This document shows positions 1-9,596 of a DNA stretch of 63,943 bases, one piece after another. Location: contig JAAXVR010000013.1 of the NCBI GenBank assembly GCA_013335405.1, positions 1-63,943 of the forward strand, given 5' to 3'. This stretch comes from Chlorobiaceae bacterium. GTDB lineage: Bacteria > Bacteroidota > Chlorobiia > Chlorobiales > Chlorobiaceae. Under the pieces are notes generated by a model. That model made no database searches. It saw nothing but the letters and a program-made list of their open reading frames with translations, and was not told where the DNA came from. A program made the position numbers and the translations under genes. Positions within the stretch are counted from its first letter, which is position 1. Each line of letters begins with the position of its first letter.

Positions 1-918
1 CTCTGCCACGGCATTCGGCATTATGTTTTCGAGACACTTGTAGTGCCTGTATCTGCAAACGCGATCGAAACAGGGTGCACAGGGCTCAGGAACGTTCATC
101 GCAAGGCTTCGCTTCCCGAGAGGACGGGTCCATATCGGGCTCGTGGAGCCGAACAGACCAATAACCGGAGTGCCGATATACGCCGCCAGGTGCATCAGCC
201 CGGAATCGTTTGAAATGACTGCACGAGCGCCTGACATGATTACGGCAGCCTCAGTCAGAGAAGTCCTGCCGGTCAGGTCGGTTACCCTCCCGGGAGCATG
301 GCGCAGGATTTCCTGCGCAGATTCCCGATCTTCAACAGTTCCAAGAACAATGATCTTGTCCCGCTCCTGCAGCAATGCCAGCTCGGGAAAATGCCTCCAT
401 TTTTTCGCCGGGCCGTATGCTGCTCCGGGACAATAAACAATTGAACCGGCATGACTCTCATCCGGCTTGACCTTTATACCAGGCCACGCTTCAGGCGGGG
501 TGCTGGGCGTATCGAGGATTTCGGCATATTCATACGTAATGTGACGCGACTTGTCCCTGAGATTTCCCGGCAATGGACCGGTCAGAAGAAAACGCCTCAT
601 TTCGCGAGACAAACCCCTTCTGACAGGTATGCCTGTCTTCCTGGCAAACCATGCCGAGGAGAACGAAAACGGCAGCAGGTAGATGGTATGGAAAACACCG
701 CGGCGAACCGTTTGCACGGTTCGTTCCCTCTGTTGCGTATCTGCCCTCGAAAACTCGATCCGTGGCAGGTCACTCAGGAGACCGACAAGACCGCTCATTT
801 TGTCAGGCACCAGAAGTGTTGTCTGCAAGCGGCGTCTTTCAGGCAGTCTCTCAACAATAGAAAGAGCAAGGAGCATATCTCCTATCCAGTTGGGCAGAAG
901 AACAACAGATGAATTCAT
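1..918 (-). CDS. waaF: Lipopolysaccharide heptosyltransferase II-like GT9 protein, 3' end outside window
   Basis: The minus-strand frame is open from an ATG at 918 to the window edge (306 codons, no stop), so the C-terminus is missing. The N-terminus MNSSVVLLPNWIGDMLLALS is the usual beginning of a family-9 glycosyltransferase. Further on come SGARAVISNDSGLMHLAAYI and GTPVIGLFGSTSP, the donor-binding C-domain pattern of ADP-heptose:LPS heptosyltransferases, followed by a Cys-rich stretch (PCFDRVCRYRHYKC) typical of WaaF. The family adds heptose to the LPS inner core at the cytoplasmic face of the inner membrane. It is the last visible gene of a minus-strand glycosyltransferase run beginning near 4503. 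WaaF rather than WaaC is an inference from the C-terminal motif. Confidence 0.85.
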   Translation of the reverse strand, partial: MNSSVVLLPNWIGDMLLALSIVERLPERRRLQTTLLVPDKMSGLVGLLSDLPRIEFSRADTQQRERTVQTVRRGVFHTIYLLPFSFSSAWFARKTGIPVRRGLSREMRRFLLTGPLPGNLRDKSRHITYEYAEILDTPSTPPEAWPGIKVKPDESHAGSIVYCPGAAYGPAKKWRHFPELALLQERDKIIVLGTVEDRESAQEILRHAPGRVTDLTGRTSLTEAAVIMSGARAVISNDSGLMHLAAYIGTPVIGLFGSTSPIWTRPLGKRSLAMNVPEPCAPCFDRVCRYRHYKCLENIMPNAVAE

Positions 919-997
919 AGATGCCGGTAAACAGATTGACAAAGTATGATCGATATACCACTCCCGCAACGGTCTGATCCGAAACTGCAGGAAGTCA

Positions 998-1861
998 TTA
1001 TTTCAGCGGAATAAAGTGTTTCTTGCTCAGCTCCAGCCCGAACCAGCGCTCAAAACGCCGCATCAGCCGGTGTTTTTTTTCCCGTCTGGTCAGTTTGTGA
1101 GCTGGATTGGCAACAAAAAGTCCTTTTTCCTTCGGCAGCCATTCACGGATGATTTCAGGATGCGAACCCGTGAACTCACGGATAATTTCCGGATCAATTT
1201 CACGGTAATCAATCTGCTTATGTTTTTTGCTCCAGTATTGCTGAACGTTTTCAGATTTGCGGTTCATTTCATCTTCGCTCCTCACCCAACCGTAATGATA
1301 TATCGCTGCACCAGTGTGAACAGCCTGCGGATACCGAGCCACCTTGCCTCTCTCCTTCAGGACATGCCAGAACAAACCATCAGGTGCATAAGTTCTGATG
1401 GTGTTTCTGATAATCCTCGCTTCCCTGCGGTACCACCCGGGTGAATCGAGATAACTGTTGGCATTTCCATAAAAATGCAGGTAATCGAAAGTCAGTGCTT
1501 CAACAAGGTTGTTGTTAAAATTGGTCCGGCATGCAGCGATAATTTTCTGCAGGTCGTTTTCATGAACAATTTCATCACCTTCGAGGTAAAATGCCCAGTC
1601 TCCCGTACAGTTGAATTGGGCGATCATTTTTTGTTGGCCATAAACATAACCACCGACTTTCATGCTTTCATTCCATCTCGATTCGATGATACGTATCTTC
1701 GGATCGTCAATCTCCCTGATTCTCTCGAGGGTATCATCTTCACTGATGCCAACATTTACGACGAATTCGTCAACGATAGGCAGAATGGAACGGATCGATT
1801 CCCTGAAAGGAAACCCAAAGATCGTACCATTTTTAATAAAGGTAAAAGCGCTGATTTTCAT
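998..1861 (-). CDS. Family-2 glycosyltransferase
   Basis: This 287-residue protein has a GT2-like nucleotide-sugar fold. It begins MKISAFTFIKNG, then shows IVDEFVVNVGISEDDTLERI where the family has its DGSTD segment, and an acidic LEGDEIVHE in the DxD position. The GDE in place of DxD is a mild deviation but common in this subgroup. The ATG at 1861 overlaps the upstream stop in an ATGA arrangement, which fixes the start and implies translational coupling. A TTG at 1873 is a poorer alternative. By position it works in LPS core or O-chain assembly; donor and acceptor cannot be read from the sequence. Confidence 0.82.
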   Translation of the reverse strand: MKISAFTFIKNGTIFGFPFRESIRSILPIVDEFVVNVGISEDDTLERIREIDDPKIRIIESRWNESMKVGGYVYGQQKMIAQFNCTGDWAFYLEGDEIVHENDLQKIIAACRTNFNNNLVEALTFDYLHFYGNANSYLDSPGWYRREARIIRNTIRTYAPDGLFWHVLKERGKVARYPQAVHTGAAIYHYGWVRSEDEMNRKSENVQQYWSKKHKQIDYREIDPEIIREFTGSHPEIIREWLPKEKGLFVANPAHKLTRREKKHRLMRRFERWFGLELSKKHFIPLK

Positions 1862-2679
1862 GATTGCATGCAATCAAAATATTTGTTGATACCATTCGGA
1901 CAATACGTAGCCTGATCCCTGACAGCCTTTTCAAGCAGAAGATCGTTTTCGGGAAGCGAGTCCCTTTTGTTTTCTGCATGCCAGAGATGATAGGCAACGG
2001 CGCTGAACTTCACATTGCGTCGAAGAATGCCTCTGTTTATGAGTCTGACGGCAAACTCGCTGTCCTCACGACCCCAACCGGTGAAATCCTCGTTGAAACC
2101 ATTAACACTGATACAGTCCTGTCGGAAAAAAGAAAGGTTGCACCCTCTGATTCCTTTCAGAGAAGTGCCGGTTACCGCTCCCAGCAACGTTGACAGTCCC
2201 GGCAGTCTTATCGCATTTTTGCGGTTTTGTATGCCTTTTTCGCATAATGGAACATCAATCTCTTTCGTTTCGAGACATCTGGAAGTATACCTCCTCGGAA
2301 GCAGCACACGAGACCCCTGTATGAAACTGCCTTTCCGTGCCGATCGCTTATGGTCGTGGATAAAATGACGTTGAAGCACCATGTCACCGTCAACTATCAC
2401 GATATATTCACACTGCGCGAAGGCTATCGCCCGGTTTCTCGATGCCGCCAGCCGGTAACCCAGGTCTGCCTGCCAAATATGATGCAAAGGGATACCGGCC
2501 GCATTCCGGTAACTCTCCACAAGAGCAGCGGTTTCTCTTGTGCTTCCGTCATCGGCTATTATGATTTCAGATGGGGGTTCGGACTGGGAAAATGCGCTTC
2601 GCAGCGTGAGGTCCAGCGCTTCAGGCCAGTTGTATGTCGTTATGACCAGACTACAGCTTTTCGGTCCTTTGGGTTTCAT
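1858..2679 (-). CDS. Family-2 glycosyltransferase with galactosyltransferase-type C-terminus
   Basis: This 273-residue protein opens with SLVITTYNWPEALDLTL and EIIIADDGSTRET (nucleotide binding), then has IVDGDMVL (the DxD metal site). The later segment GFNEDFTGWGREDSEFAVRL matches the acidic acceptor-side motif of the Glyco_transf_7C family. It is thus a two-part GT2 enzyme similar to chondroitin/galactosyl transferases used in LPS or capsule synthesis. It overlaps the upstream gene by 29 bp and the downstream gene by 4 bp, so the cluster is one tightly packed transcription unit. The exact sugar is unknown. Confidence 0.84.
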   Translation of the reverse strand: MKPKGPKSCSLVITTYNWPEALDLTLRSAFSQSEPPSEIIIADDGSTRETAALVESYRNAAGIPLHHIWQADLGYRLAASRNRAIAFAQCEYIVIVDGDMVLQRHFIHDHKRSARKGSFIQGSRVLLPRRYTSRCLETKEIDVPLCEKGIQNRKNAIRLPGLSTLLGAVTGTSLKGIRGCNLSFFRQDCISVNGFNEDFTGWGREDSEFAVRLINRGILRRNVKFSAVAYHLWHAENKRDSLPENDLLLEKAVRDQATYCPNGINKYFDCMQS

Positions 2680-3409
2680 AAAGCTTCATGTATTTGTAAA
2701 AAGATCCGTTTGCATTCGAAACCGAAATCAGCAAGCCCTCATAACCGTCCATCCATCCTTTTTTGAGAATATAGGATTTGAAAAAAGCAATCGCTGCATA
2801 AAGAAAGGCTTTGAATGGGGATGTTTTTTTCCGTTCTTGGTGCTCATTTGCCCAGAGGGTTGAATATTGCTGCATCTTCTGGATCAGTTGTGACGTATCC
2901 TCATACGAGTAATGCTTCAGCCGACCGTTGAGGAGCACTGTTTTCATTCCCTCTTGTATCTCGACACTTTCATGGATCAATTTGTCATTAAACCGGGTGG
3001 TCACTCTGTTGAAAAGCCTGCTGACCCTGTCGTTTCCCCATCCGCAACCCCGTATCAACCGCCCGTGATAATAGTTGTCACGGACAAAGGAATAGAGGCA
3101 ATTACGGTCGAGCTCGATTCCCGCTATTTCATCAGCCAGCTCCGGTGTAACGATTTCATCACTGTCGACAGAAAGGATCCATTCATTCGATGCCTTATCG
3201 ACAGCAAGGTTTTTCATAGGACCAAAACCAATGAAAGGATGTTCATGAACCATGACATTCGAGAAACGTCCGGCAATAGCAAGCGTGCTGTCGGTCGACC
3301 CGTTATCCAGGATGACAACCTCGCTGAAAGGCTTCAGGGCATCGAGGCATTCGGAGAGATAAGCCTCGGAATTTTTTGTCAGAACTGTTACCGATATAGT
3401 GTTAGCCAC
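2651..3409 (-). CDS. Family-2 glycosyltransferase, WaaE/LgtF-like
   Basis: This 252-residue protein has SVTVLTKNSEAYLSECLDAL, then VVILDNGSTDST and ILSVDSDEIVTPEL (DxD). The later part, with LIRGCGWGNDRVSRLFNR and a lysine/aromatic-rich tail, fits the WaaE/KdtX/LgtF family of LPS inner-core beta-glucosyltransferases. The start is a GTG at 3409, overlapping the upstream GT9 gene by 22 bp. Function in LPS core is inferred from family and neighbours. Confidence 0.82.
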   Translation of the reverse strand: MANTISVTVLTKNSEAYLSECLDALKPFSEVVILDNGSTDSTLAIAGRFSNVMVHEHPFIGFGPMKNLAVDKASNEWILSVDSDEIVTPELADEIAGIELDRNCLYSFVRDNYYHGRLIRGCGWGNDRVSRLFNRVTTRFNDKLIHESVEIQEGMKTVLLNGRLKHYSYEDTSQLIQKMQQYSTLWANEHQERKKTSPFKAFLYAAIAFFKSYILKKGWMDGYEGLLISVSNANGSFYKYMKLYETQRTEKL

Positions 3410-4503
3410 TGTTCGACTTCGTTTTTAATGACAAGAGGATCGATATGGTAAAGGCATTCGCTGGTGCCATGATGGTCGTCGCAGCCGGACTTGCCGCACG
3501 CAACGCAGGGCATGTCCGCCTGGAAAAGCGTGATGTTGCCATAGGTCTGTACCGGCTTGTTCACCCTTGTCCCTGCATGAAGCGCATTGCACCAGGGAGA
3601 CCACATGCTGAGAATCGTAGGGCCGAAGATAGCGAAGATACGTTTGTTCTGAGAAGCGGCAATATGCATGTTGAGCGTGTCGGCCCCGATATAGGCAAGG
3701 GAACGAAGGCTTAACGCAAACAGTTCGTCCATACTGGTCTCACCGATACAATCGAAAACATTGTCGAGAAGAGGCAGACTGCTCTTGATCCGGAGATCGA
3801 GAGAGCTCTTCGAACCGGTTACCACGATCTTCATGCCAAGGAGGGAAAGCTCTTCAAGCAGGCGGTTCCTGAGTTTTTCGGGATACACCTTGTAATCGTA
3901 TTGCGCACACGGGTGAAAAACAATGAATTCCCCAATGCCTTTTTCTGCGAGCATGGAGTCGACCCTTTCTGCCGCCTTTTGAGAATGGAGAGAATGAAGC
4001 ACCGGCCGTTCCGAATCAAGCCCAAGCAGACCGAGAGGCCGGGTATTGTTGTCGATGATATGACGATCTGCATCAAATTCGTAATGCCCCGACAGCAGGA
4101 AGCGTTTCCACCATGATCTCTTCAGCTGCTTTTCGACCGCACTGATGGATATGCCGCCTGACACAAGTGCGAACAGCACCGAACGATCACTGGCAGTGAG
4201 GCTGATGCTCAAATCGTAGCGGCGTGAGAGTTGCCTGATCAGTTCATAGGTCTGCCTTGACCTGCTCAGCTCATAACTGAACACATGGATATGCCGGATA
4301 TGGGGAAGCATTCTGGCGACGGCAAGGGTGTCGCTGTTGACAAGCAGATCGATATGTGGGCCTCCATAGGCCTGAAACAGGCCCTCGATCAGTGGCGAAC
4401 TTAAAAAAACATCACCGTTCGAGCGTTGTACTATCACCAGAATCCGTCGCCCGGTGGTTTTGCCGGTGCATGAGTGGTTATTTTTTTTCAAAAATTGCAG
4501 CAA
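3388..4503 (-). CDS. Family-9 glycosyltransferase (heptosyltransferase-like)
   Basis: This 371-residue protein has ILVIVQRSNGDVFLSSPLIEGL near the N-terminus, equivalent to the RxxxxGDvv motif of GT9 enzymes. The C-terminal half carries YIGADTLNMHIAASQNKRIFAIFGPT, the donor-site block of ADP-heptose transferases, and late cysteines (CVACGKSGC) as in WaaQ/WaaF-type proteins. The start is a TTG at 4503, the first in-frame choice. It lies inside the 3' end of a decayed upstream gene whose own stop falls at 4478, so the two were once translationally coupled. It probably adds a core heptose or related sugar. Confidence 0.8.
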   Translation of the reverse strand: MLQFLKKNNHSCTGKTTGRRILVIVQRSNGDVFLSSPLIEGLFQAYGGPHIDLLVNSDTLAVARMLPHIRHIHVFSYELSRSRQTYELIRQLSRRYDLSISLTASDRSVLFALVSGGISISAVEKQLKRSWWKRFLLSGHYEFDADRHIIDNNTRPLGLLGLDSERPVLHSLHSQKAAERVDSMLAEKGIGEFIVFHPCAQYDYKVYPEKLRNRLLEELSLLGMKIVVTGSKSSLDLRIKSSLPLLDNVFDCIGETSMDELFALSLRSLAYIGADTLNMHIAASQNKRIFAIFGPTILSMWSPWCNALHAGTRVNKPVQTYGNITLFQADMPCVACGKSGCDDHHGTSECLYHIDPLVIKNEVEQWLTLYR

Positions 4504-4950
4504 TGGTTTCGGTTACATGAGCATTGGAACAAAATGGCGGGAGTATCAATATGTGAATTTTGAGGAAAATGCTGTTTGCTTCCGAGTGCGATAAGAGATT
4601 TTCCTTTTTCGTCTTTTGGCAATTTCGAAAATATGTTCGGTGAAATCAACACACTGCTTTCCAAGACCGGCAACCAACCACAACAACCCGCCCTCGGGTC
4701 CGATATAAATATCCGAGTTATAAATTTCGGAAGCGTCCTGCACTAACGATACATGCTTTCCACTTTTACTGTCCATGTCCGGGTCAAGACCCACAAACCG
4801 AAGATCCGCAAAAACAGACAATGCCACCACCAGTCCTTCTGCATCCCGGCTATAAGCCCTGCTGTAAGTCTGCCGAGCAATACTGATCAAAGGCAGATCA
4901 GGCGAATGCTATCTTCCGATCCACCCCGATCTGCCATTCATTAAGTTTCA
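4478..4950 (-). pseudogene. Decayed gene of the glycan cluster, C-terminal part with frameshifts
   Basis: A protein-like signal runs through three reading frames. Around 4630-4890 the frame reads LPLISIARQTYSRAYSRDAE, GLVVALSVFADLRFVGLDPD and IYIGPEGGLLWLVAGLGKQC. It then jumps near 4625 to LPKDEKGKSLIALGSK, and again near 4550 to ILILPPFCSNAHVTETIAAI, ending at a TAA at 4478. The IGPEGGLLWLVAGLG block resembles the donor site of GT9-like sugar transferases. Pieces such as YSLKLNEWQIGVDRKIAFA just upstream (about 4890-4950) sit in yet another frame. At least two frameshifts and no plausible start support a pseudogene. The original family is a guess. Confidence 0.65.
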
Positions 4951-5029
4951 GGCTGTACTCCGTAAACGGTCTACACCCTGCAATCCGCCTGGGCTCAGAA
5001 GTGAATGGCTCATCGTATGACCAACCTCT

Positions 5030-5680
5030 TCACGTGCGATCACGGTGTACTTGTGAGCGAAAAGCGGCTGCTGAACCTGCAATTGCATCACCCATCCATC
5101 CGGCGCTAACGACTGTGGCTTTTTTTTTGCCCCAGCTCGTCTTGATGTTCAACTTCGGGTGGACCGGTTTCTTGTCGGTATCAGGAAAGCGTATTTCCGA
5201 GATCACGTTCCGGTGAATGGCGAAACAGACGCCATGAAACTTGCCCATGCGGACAGCTCCGACCATTCTTCTGACTTTCTCACCGGAAAAACCATTGAAA
5301 TCATAATCGTTCACCCCTTCGAGCAGCGCCGGACTTGCGACTCCAAACTTCTCGCGTTCTGCTGCACGAAGTAAAGCGCCAATTGCATCCGGCCCTGCCA
5401 GAACATCGTTATTCAGCAATATTACCCATTCCGCATCAGGACTCATTACAATACCCTGTGTCCATGCACAACCGCATCCAGGGTTTGTCCTGTTCCTGAG
5501 ATTCCTGATTTCAAGAATGCGCTGTAAGCCATTGAGACGTTCCATCACAACTGGCAATATCGATAACAAGAATCTCTGAAAGCACTACGTTGCTTGCGAT
5601 TTGACTCGCAACGCACTGCCTGCTGATTGAACTCTGTTAGAAGGAATGACAAGAGAATAGCGGTCAGGATTCTTGGACAA
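5030..5680 (-). pseudogene. Decayed family-2 glycosyltransferase
   Basis: The best frame (5030-5569) contains GCGCAWTQGIVMSPDAEWVI, LLNNDVLAGPDAIGALL and GVASPALLEGVNDYDFNGF, which are typical GT2 core blocks with an NND metal site. The N-terminus has been broken. Upstream another frame has YSLVIPSNR followed by a stop, and a third has EILVIDIASCDGT, the expected nucleotide-binding segment. The C-terminus also dissolves into an unrelated frame near 5100. No single frame encodes a whole enzyme. A TTG at 5680 could be the ancestral start. With the adjacent remnant, this marks about 1.2 kb of lost glycosyltransferase genes. Confidence 0.68.
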
Positions 5681-5947
5681 TCATACAGAACAGGGGAAAA
5701 ATGAACTATGGTATAACAGTCCGGCGTCCGTCAGGATTGTCGAACCATATGCAGTATTTTTTATACTTGTATTAGAACATATACACCATTCCATGCACCA
5801 TCAGGAACAATCAACAGTTCCCCCGTCCCCCCCATCGGCAGCAACAGGACAGATAAAAAAAAGGGGAGGTTGCTCCCGGCTACATTTTTTCATTATTGCA
5901 TGTATATTCCCTCTTGTCAATGGCATGTGAATCAGTGAAAAGTATTG

Positions 5948-7909
5948 ATGAAATTACTACCAAGAATACTCAGATATCTCGCCCCGTCCAAAGGCAAAAT
6001 CATGCTTGTCGTTCTCACAAGCATCATTACGTCTCTTTTAAGCGTTGTTTCGATTTACTCTATTCTCCCCCTGCTCAATGAAATATTTTCATCAAGTCCG
6101 GCATTGCAGAGTGAGAGCCTGTCAGCTCAAAAACCAAAAATCACATTACCATCCTCAACGGTATTGAGCGGAAATCAATTTCCCGCAGTGAATTCTTCCT
6201 CTTCAGGTATATCTGAACTCAATACAAACGAAAGCATTAACAGCGCTGAAAAGCTGAAAACATGGACACTTGATAAATTCCAGTCTTTATTCAGCTCTCC
6301 CACAAAAGAAGAGACCCTATTGAAAGTGTGTATCTTTCTGATACTTGCTTTCGCAGTTAAAAACCTTTTCCTATACCTTAACAGGCAGATTATTTTCAGA
6401 ATACAAACAAAAACCGCAAAAAAACTCCGGGATGATGTTTTCAGCAGCATAATCGAGATGCACCTCGATTATTTCAATAAAAATCGTGTGGGAAATCTTA
6501 TGATTTACCTGAACAACGATGTTGAAAATGTCATAAACAGCATCAGCACCACGTTTATCAATTTTCTGCAAAATCCATTTTCCCTCCTTGTATTCATCGT
6601 GGTCATGTTCGCGTTGAACTGGCAACTGACGATCTTTGCCGGGGTTGTTTCACTGGTAATTTTTTATATCATCGGTTACCTGGGAAAAAAAATAAAGGTT
6701 CTTGCCCATAACTACCAGAACAGGATGGGAGATATGAATTCCGTTCTGCAGGAAAAATTCAGCGGAATAAAGGTAATTAAATCCACTGCTTACGAGAACA
6801 TTGAACTGAACAGGTTCAAATCGTTCACCTCTGATTTCAGAAAACTTGGAATCAAGATGTACCGTCTGAGAAATATCACGAGTCCCCTGAACGAAACACT
6901 GCTTGTATCCGCAATAGCCATGGTGCTCTGGTTTGGAGGACTTCAGGTATTCAAAGGGAATATGACTGCCAATGAACTGCTAATCTTTGCCTTTTCATTG
7001 TATTCGACCATGGGCCCCATAAAAATGTTCGGGGATGCGAACATGTCCATACAGACGGGACTGGTTTCTATCCTCCGGCTTTTCGAGGTACTGGATACCA
7101 GGCCGGACATTGTAAACGGCAAAGCCTCGATCAGGGAATTCAGCCGGAATATCAGGTTCGAAGATGTCTGTTTCAAATACAACAAGAACCCTGATGCGCC
7201 ATATGTTCTCGATCACGTTTCCTTCGAGATCAGGAAGGGCGAAATAACTGCCCTCATCGGGCAATCCGGTTCCGGAAAATCAACAGTAGTCGATCTCCTC
7301 CTTCGATTTTACGATGTCGATTCGGGCCGGATAACCATTGATGATATCGATATAAAGGAATTCGATTACAAACAGCTCAGAAAACTTTTTGGCATAGTGA
7401 GCCAGGAAGTCATTCTTTTCAATGATACCATCGAGCAGAACATCGCGTATGGAATACACGGCAATATTGACCACCAGAACATTGAACAGGTTGCAAAGCT
7501 TGCCAATGCCCATCAGTTCATCATGGAAAAACCGCAGCAGTACAAAACCGTGATCGGGGACAGAGGGGTAAAGCTTTCCGGCGGACAACGCCAACGTATC
7601 GCTATAGCGAGAGCCATGGTAAAAAGCCCCGATATACTCATCTTCGATGAAGCGACCAGCGCCCTTGACAATGAATCCGAAAAAGTGGTTCAGGAAGCTA
7701 TCGACCAGGCAATGGAAAACAGAACTGCGTTTGTGATCGCTCATCGCCTCTCGACAATCAAGAATGCCGATAAAATCAATGTCCTGGAAAAAGGAAAAGT
7801 CATAGAAAGCGGATCCCACCATCAACTTCTTGCAATAAACGGGATATATAAAAAACTGTATGACATTCAGTTTTCTTTTAAAAACAAGAAAATGAGCTCT
7901 GCCGATTGA
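5948..7909 (+). CDS. msbA: ABC-type lipid A exporter MsbA
   Basis: This 653-residue half-transporter has an N-terminal six-helix membrane domain and a C-terminal ATPase. The Walker A GQSGSGKST lies near residue 438, the signature LSGGQRQRIA near 541, Walker B ILIFDEATSALD near 566, and then the H-loop AHRLSTI. It flips lipid A-core across the inner membrane. It is about 70 residues longer than E. coli MsbA because of a Ser/Asn-rich insert between the first two helices (about residues 42-110), predicted periplasmic. I chose ATG 5948; a TTG lies one codon upstream and no clear ribosome site decides. It runs toward the GT39 gene, with 7 bp between the two stops. Confidence 0.88.
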   Translation: MKLLPRILRYLAPSKGKIMLVVLTSIITSLLSVVSIYSILPLLNEIFSSSPALQSESLSAQKPKITLPSSTVLSGNQFPAVNSSSSGISELNTNESINSAEKLKTWTLDKFQSLFSSPTKEETLLKVCIFLILAFAVKNLFLYLNRQIIFRIQTKTAKKLRDDVFSSIIEMHLDYFNKNRVGNLMIYLNNDVENVINSISTTFINFLQNPFSLLVFIVVMFALNWQLTIFAGVVSLVIFYIIGYLGKKIKVLAHNYQNRMGDMNSVLQEKFSGIKVIKSTAYENIELNRFKSFTSDFRKLGIKMYRLRNITSPLNETLLVSAIAMVLWFGGLQVFKGNMTANELLIFAFSLYSTMGPIKMFGDANMSIQTGLVSILRLFEVLDTRPDIVNGKASIREFSRNIRFEDVCFKYNKNPDAPYVLDHVSFEIRKGEITALIGQSGSGKSTVVDLLLRFYDVDSGRITIDDIDIKEFDYKQLRKLFGIVSQEVILFNDTIEQNIAYGIHGNIDHQNIEQVAKLANAHQFIMEKPQQYKTVIGDRGVKLSGGQRQRIAIARAMVKSPDILIFDEATSALDNESEKVVQEAIDQAMENRTAFVIAHRLSTIKNADKINVLEKGKVIESGSHHQLLAINGIYKKLYDIQFSFKNKKMSSAD

Positions 7910-7916
7910 TTTGAAA

Positions 7917-9596
7917 TTATTTCATCCCCAACCGTTTATATACAAGACTGAATTTTTCAAATCCACTCATATCCCCTTTTTCCGCTTCGAGATAACTGCC
8001 AAGGAGAATCATAAACCGTGATTCGCTGCTGATTTTCCGATAAATATCACCCTTCCAGATAACAGATGATTTCAGAGAATCGGGAACCTTTTCCGAATGA
8101 AGCAAGGCAAGGTACGGTTCACTCATAGTGAACACATCTTCAGGCACTGCATCGAAAATGACCTTTCGTTCTGCATAAAAGGGAAGATTGTGTATCATAA
8201 AGCTATCGAGGTACAACGGCACGTTTGATGGTATCCGGTATTCTTCATTGATAATTCGGCCAACTTCGTCTATCGGACGTCTTTTTTCGAGTAAAGGTAA
8301 TATTCCGATACTGAAAACCAGCAGGACATTCAAGGTAAACACAAAAGGACTCAATTGCCTTGCAAGCAATGGCATATCAGAATCCGGACTTATTATTTTT
8401 CGAACAATGAATGGCAAGCCTGTCAACAATACTGCCACAACCGTGAAAAGATAATAGTAAGCAGGAAGATTGAAAAGCCAGGTAATCATGACCCCGATTA
8501 CTATACCGACAACCACAGGAATGATAACAGCGAGGTTCCAGAGTGCCGATGCAAATTTTGTCACAGGCTTGTACGTCACCAGAAAAGTGGCTGTAATCAG
8601 AACAAGTGCAGGATTTGCCTGAATGAAGTAGGTGGGAATTTTTCCTTTTGCAACAGTGAAAACAACAAACATGACAGCGAACCATGAAAAAGCGAAGGCA
8701 TTTTCTTTGAAATTCCGGTGTACAAAAAGGGAATTGAAAAATGCATAGATGAATATGAGGGAATAGGGATAAAATCCCCAGAGAATGACATACGGGTAGA
8801 AAACAAGGTCCTCCAGACCGAAGGGTTTATCCGAAGTCATGGCCCGGTTGAACGTTTCCCTGTCGAGAACTTCAAGATAGGCGCTGCCGTATCTCAGGGT
8901 CATGAAAAGCACCCAGCTCAACCCGATACAAGCGGCAATGACAACAAAAGAAACCGGTCTGATCTTCTTAAGCTCGCCCAAAAACACTTTCGGCTTGAAT
9001 CCTGATTCCATCATAAGAAAAAACAGGATAATTCCGCCGATGATGATCATGTATGGATACCCTTTCGTCAGGACGGTAAGCCCAAGGGCAACAGCCGACA
9101 GAGAATAATACACTGCTTTGCCGGACAGATGCCCCTTGAGGAACAGATAGAGCGTCAAGGTAAAAAAAAATGCGAGCGGCGTTTCAGGCGATGCATAGGC
9201 TTTCAGGGAAATATACTGTATGCTGATCGCCTGCATGGCAAAGGCGAGCAACGCGGTTTTCTCTCCATAGAGCATCCTGGCCATTCCCCAGACCAGCAGG
9301 ATCGTGCCAAACGAAAGGATAGCAAAAGGGAGACGGATACCGAATTCATTGAGACCGAATAGTTTGCTCGAGACAATGATAAGCCAGTAGGTCAGGGGCG
9401 GTTTATTGAAGCGGGGTTCATAATTGAAATTGATATCAAGGTAATTACCGCTTTCCATCATTTCTCGAACGGCCTCCGCATAAAAACTTTCGTTTTCAGT
9501 CCATATATCATTGACACTGAAATTGACCATATAGAGAAATATGGTCAGTAAAAGCATAACCCAGAAAAGAGGTGAGAGTTTACTTTGCTTTTCCAT
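7917..9596 (-). CDS. ArnT-like glycosyltransferase family 39 membrane protein
   Basis: This 559-residue polytopic protein has about a dozen hydrophobic segments. Its first periplasmic loop holds DIWTENESFYAEAVREMM and NYEPRFNKPPLTYWLI, matching the catalytic loop of PMT/ArnT enzymes (acidic residue, then the KPPL motif). These enzymes move sugars from polyprenyl-phosphate carriers to lipid A, glycans or proteins on the periplasmic side. The neighbouring msbA suggests a lipid A or LPS target, but aminoarabinose itself is not implied: no arn genes are visible. The ATG at 9596 gives a normal N-terminal anchor. Confidence 0.82.
   Translation of the reverse strand: MEKQSKLSPLFWVMLLLTIFLYMVNFSVNDIWTENESFYAEAVREMMESGNYLDINFNYEPRFNKPPLTYWLIIVSSKLFGLNEFGIRLPFAILSFGTILLVWGMARMLYGEKTALLAFAMQAISIQYISLKAYASPETPLAFFFTLTLYLFLKGHLSGKAVYYSLSAVALGLTVLTKGYPYMIIIGGIILFFLMMESGFKPKVFLGELKKIRPVSFVVIAACIGLSWVLFMTLRYGSAYLEVLDRETFNRAMTSDKPFGLEDLVFYPYVILWGFYPYSLIFIYAFFNSLFVHRNFKENAFAFSWFAVMFVVFTVAKGKIPTYFIQANPALVLITATFLVTYKPVTKFASALWNLAVIIPVVVGIVIGVMITWLFNLPAYYYLFTVVAVLLTGLPFIVRKIISPDSDMPLLARQLSPFVFTLNVLLVFSIGILPLLEKRRPIDEVGRIINEEYRIPSNVPLYLDSFMIHNLPFYAERKVIFDAVPEDVFTMSEPYLALLHSEKVPDSLKSSVIWKGDIYRKISSESRFMILLGSYLEAEKGDMSGFEKFSLVYKRLGMK

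Noticed and set aside
5673-5930. Plus-strand frame of 85 codons before msbA
   Set aside because: No ribosome site, low-complexity translation, and it overlaps the start of a decayed minus-strand gene.
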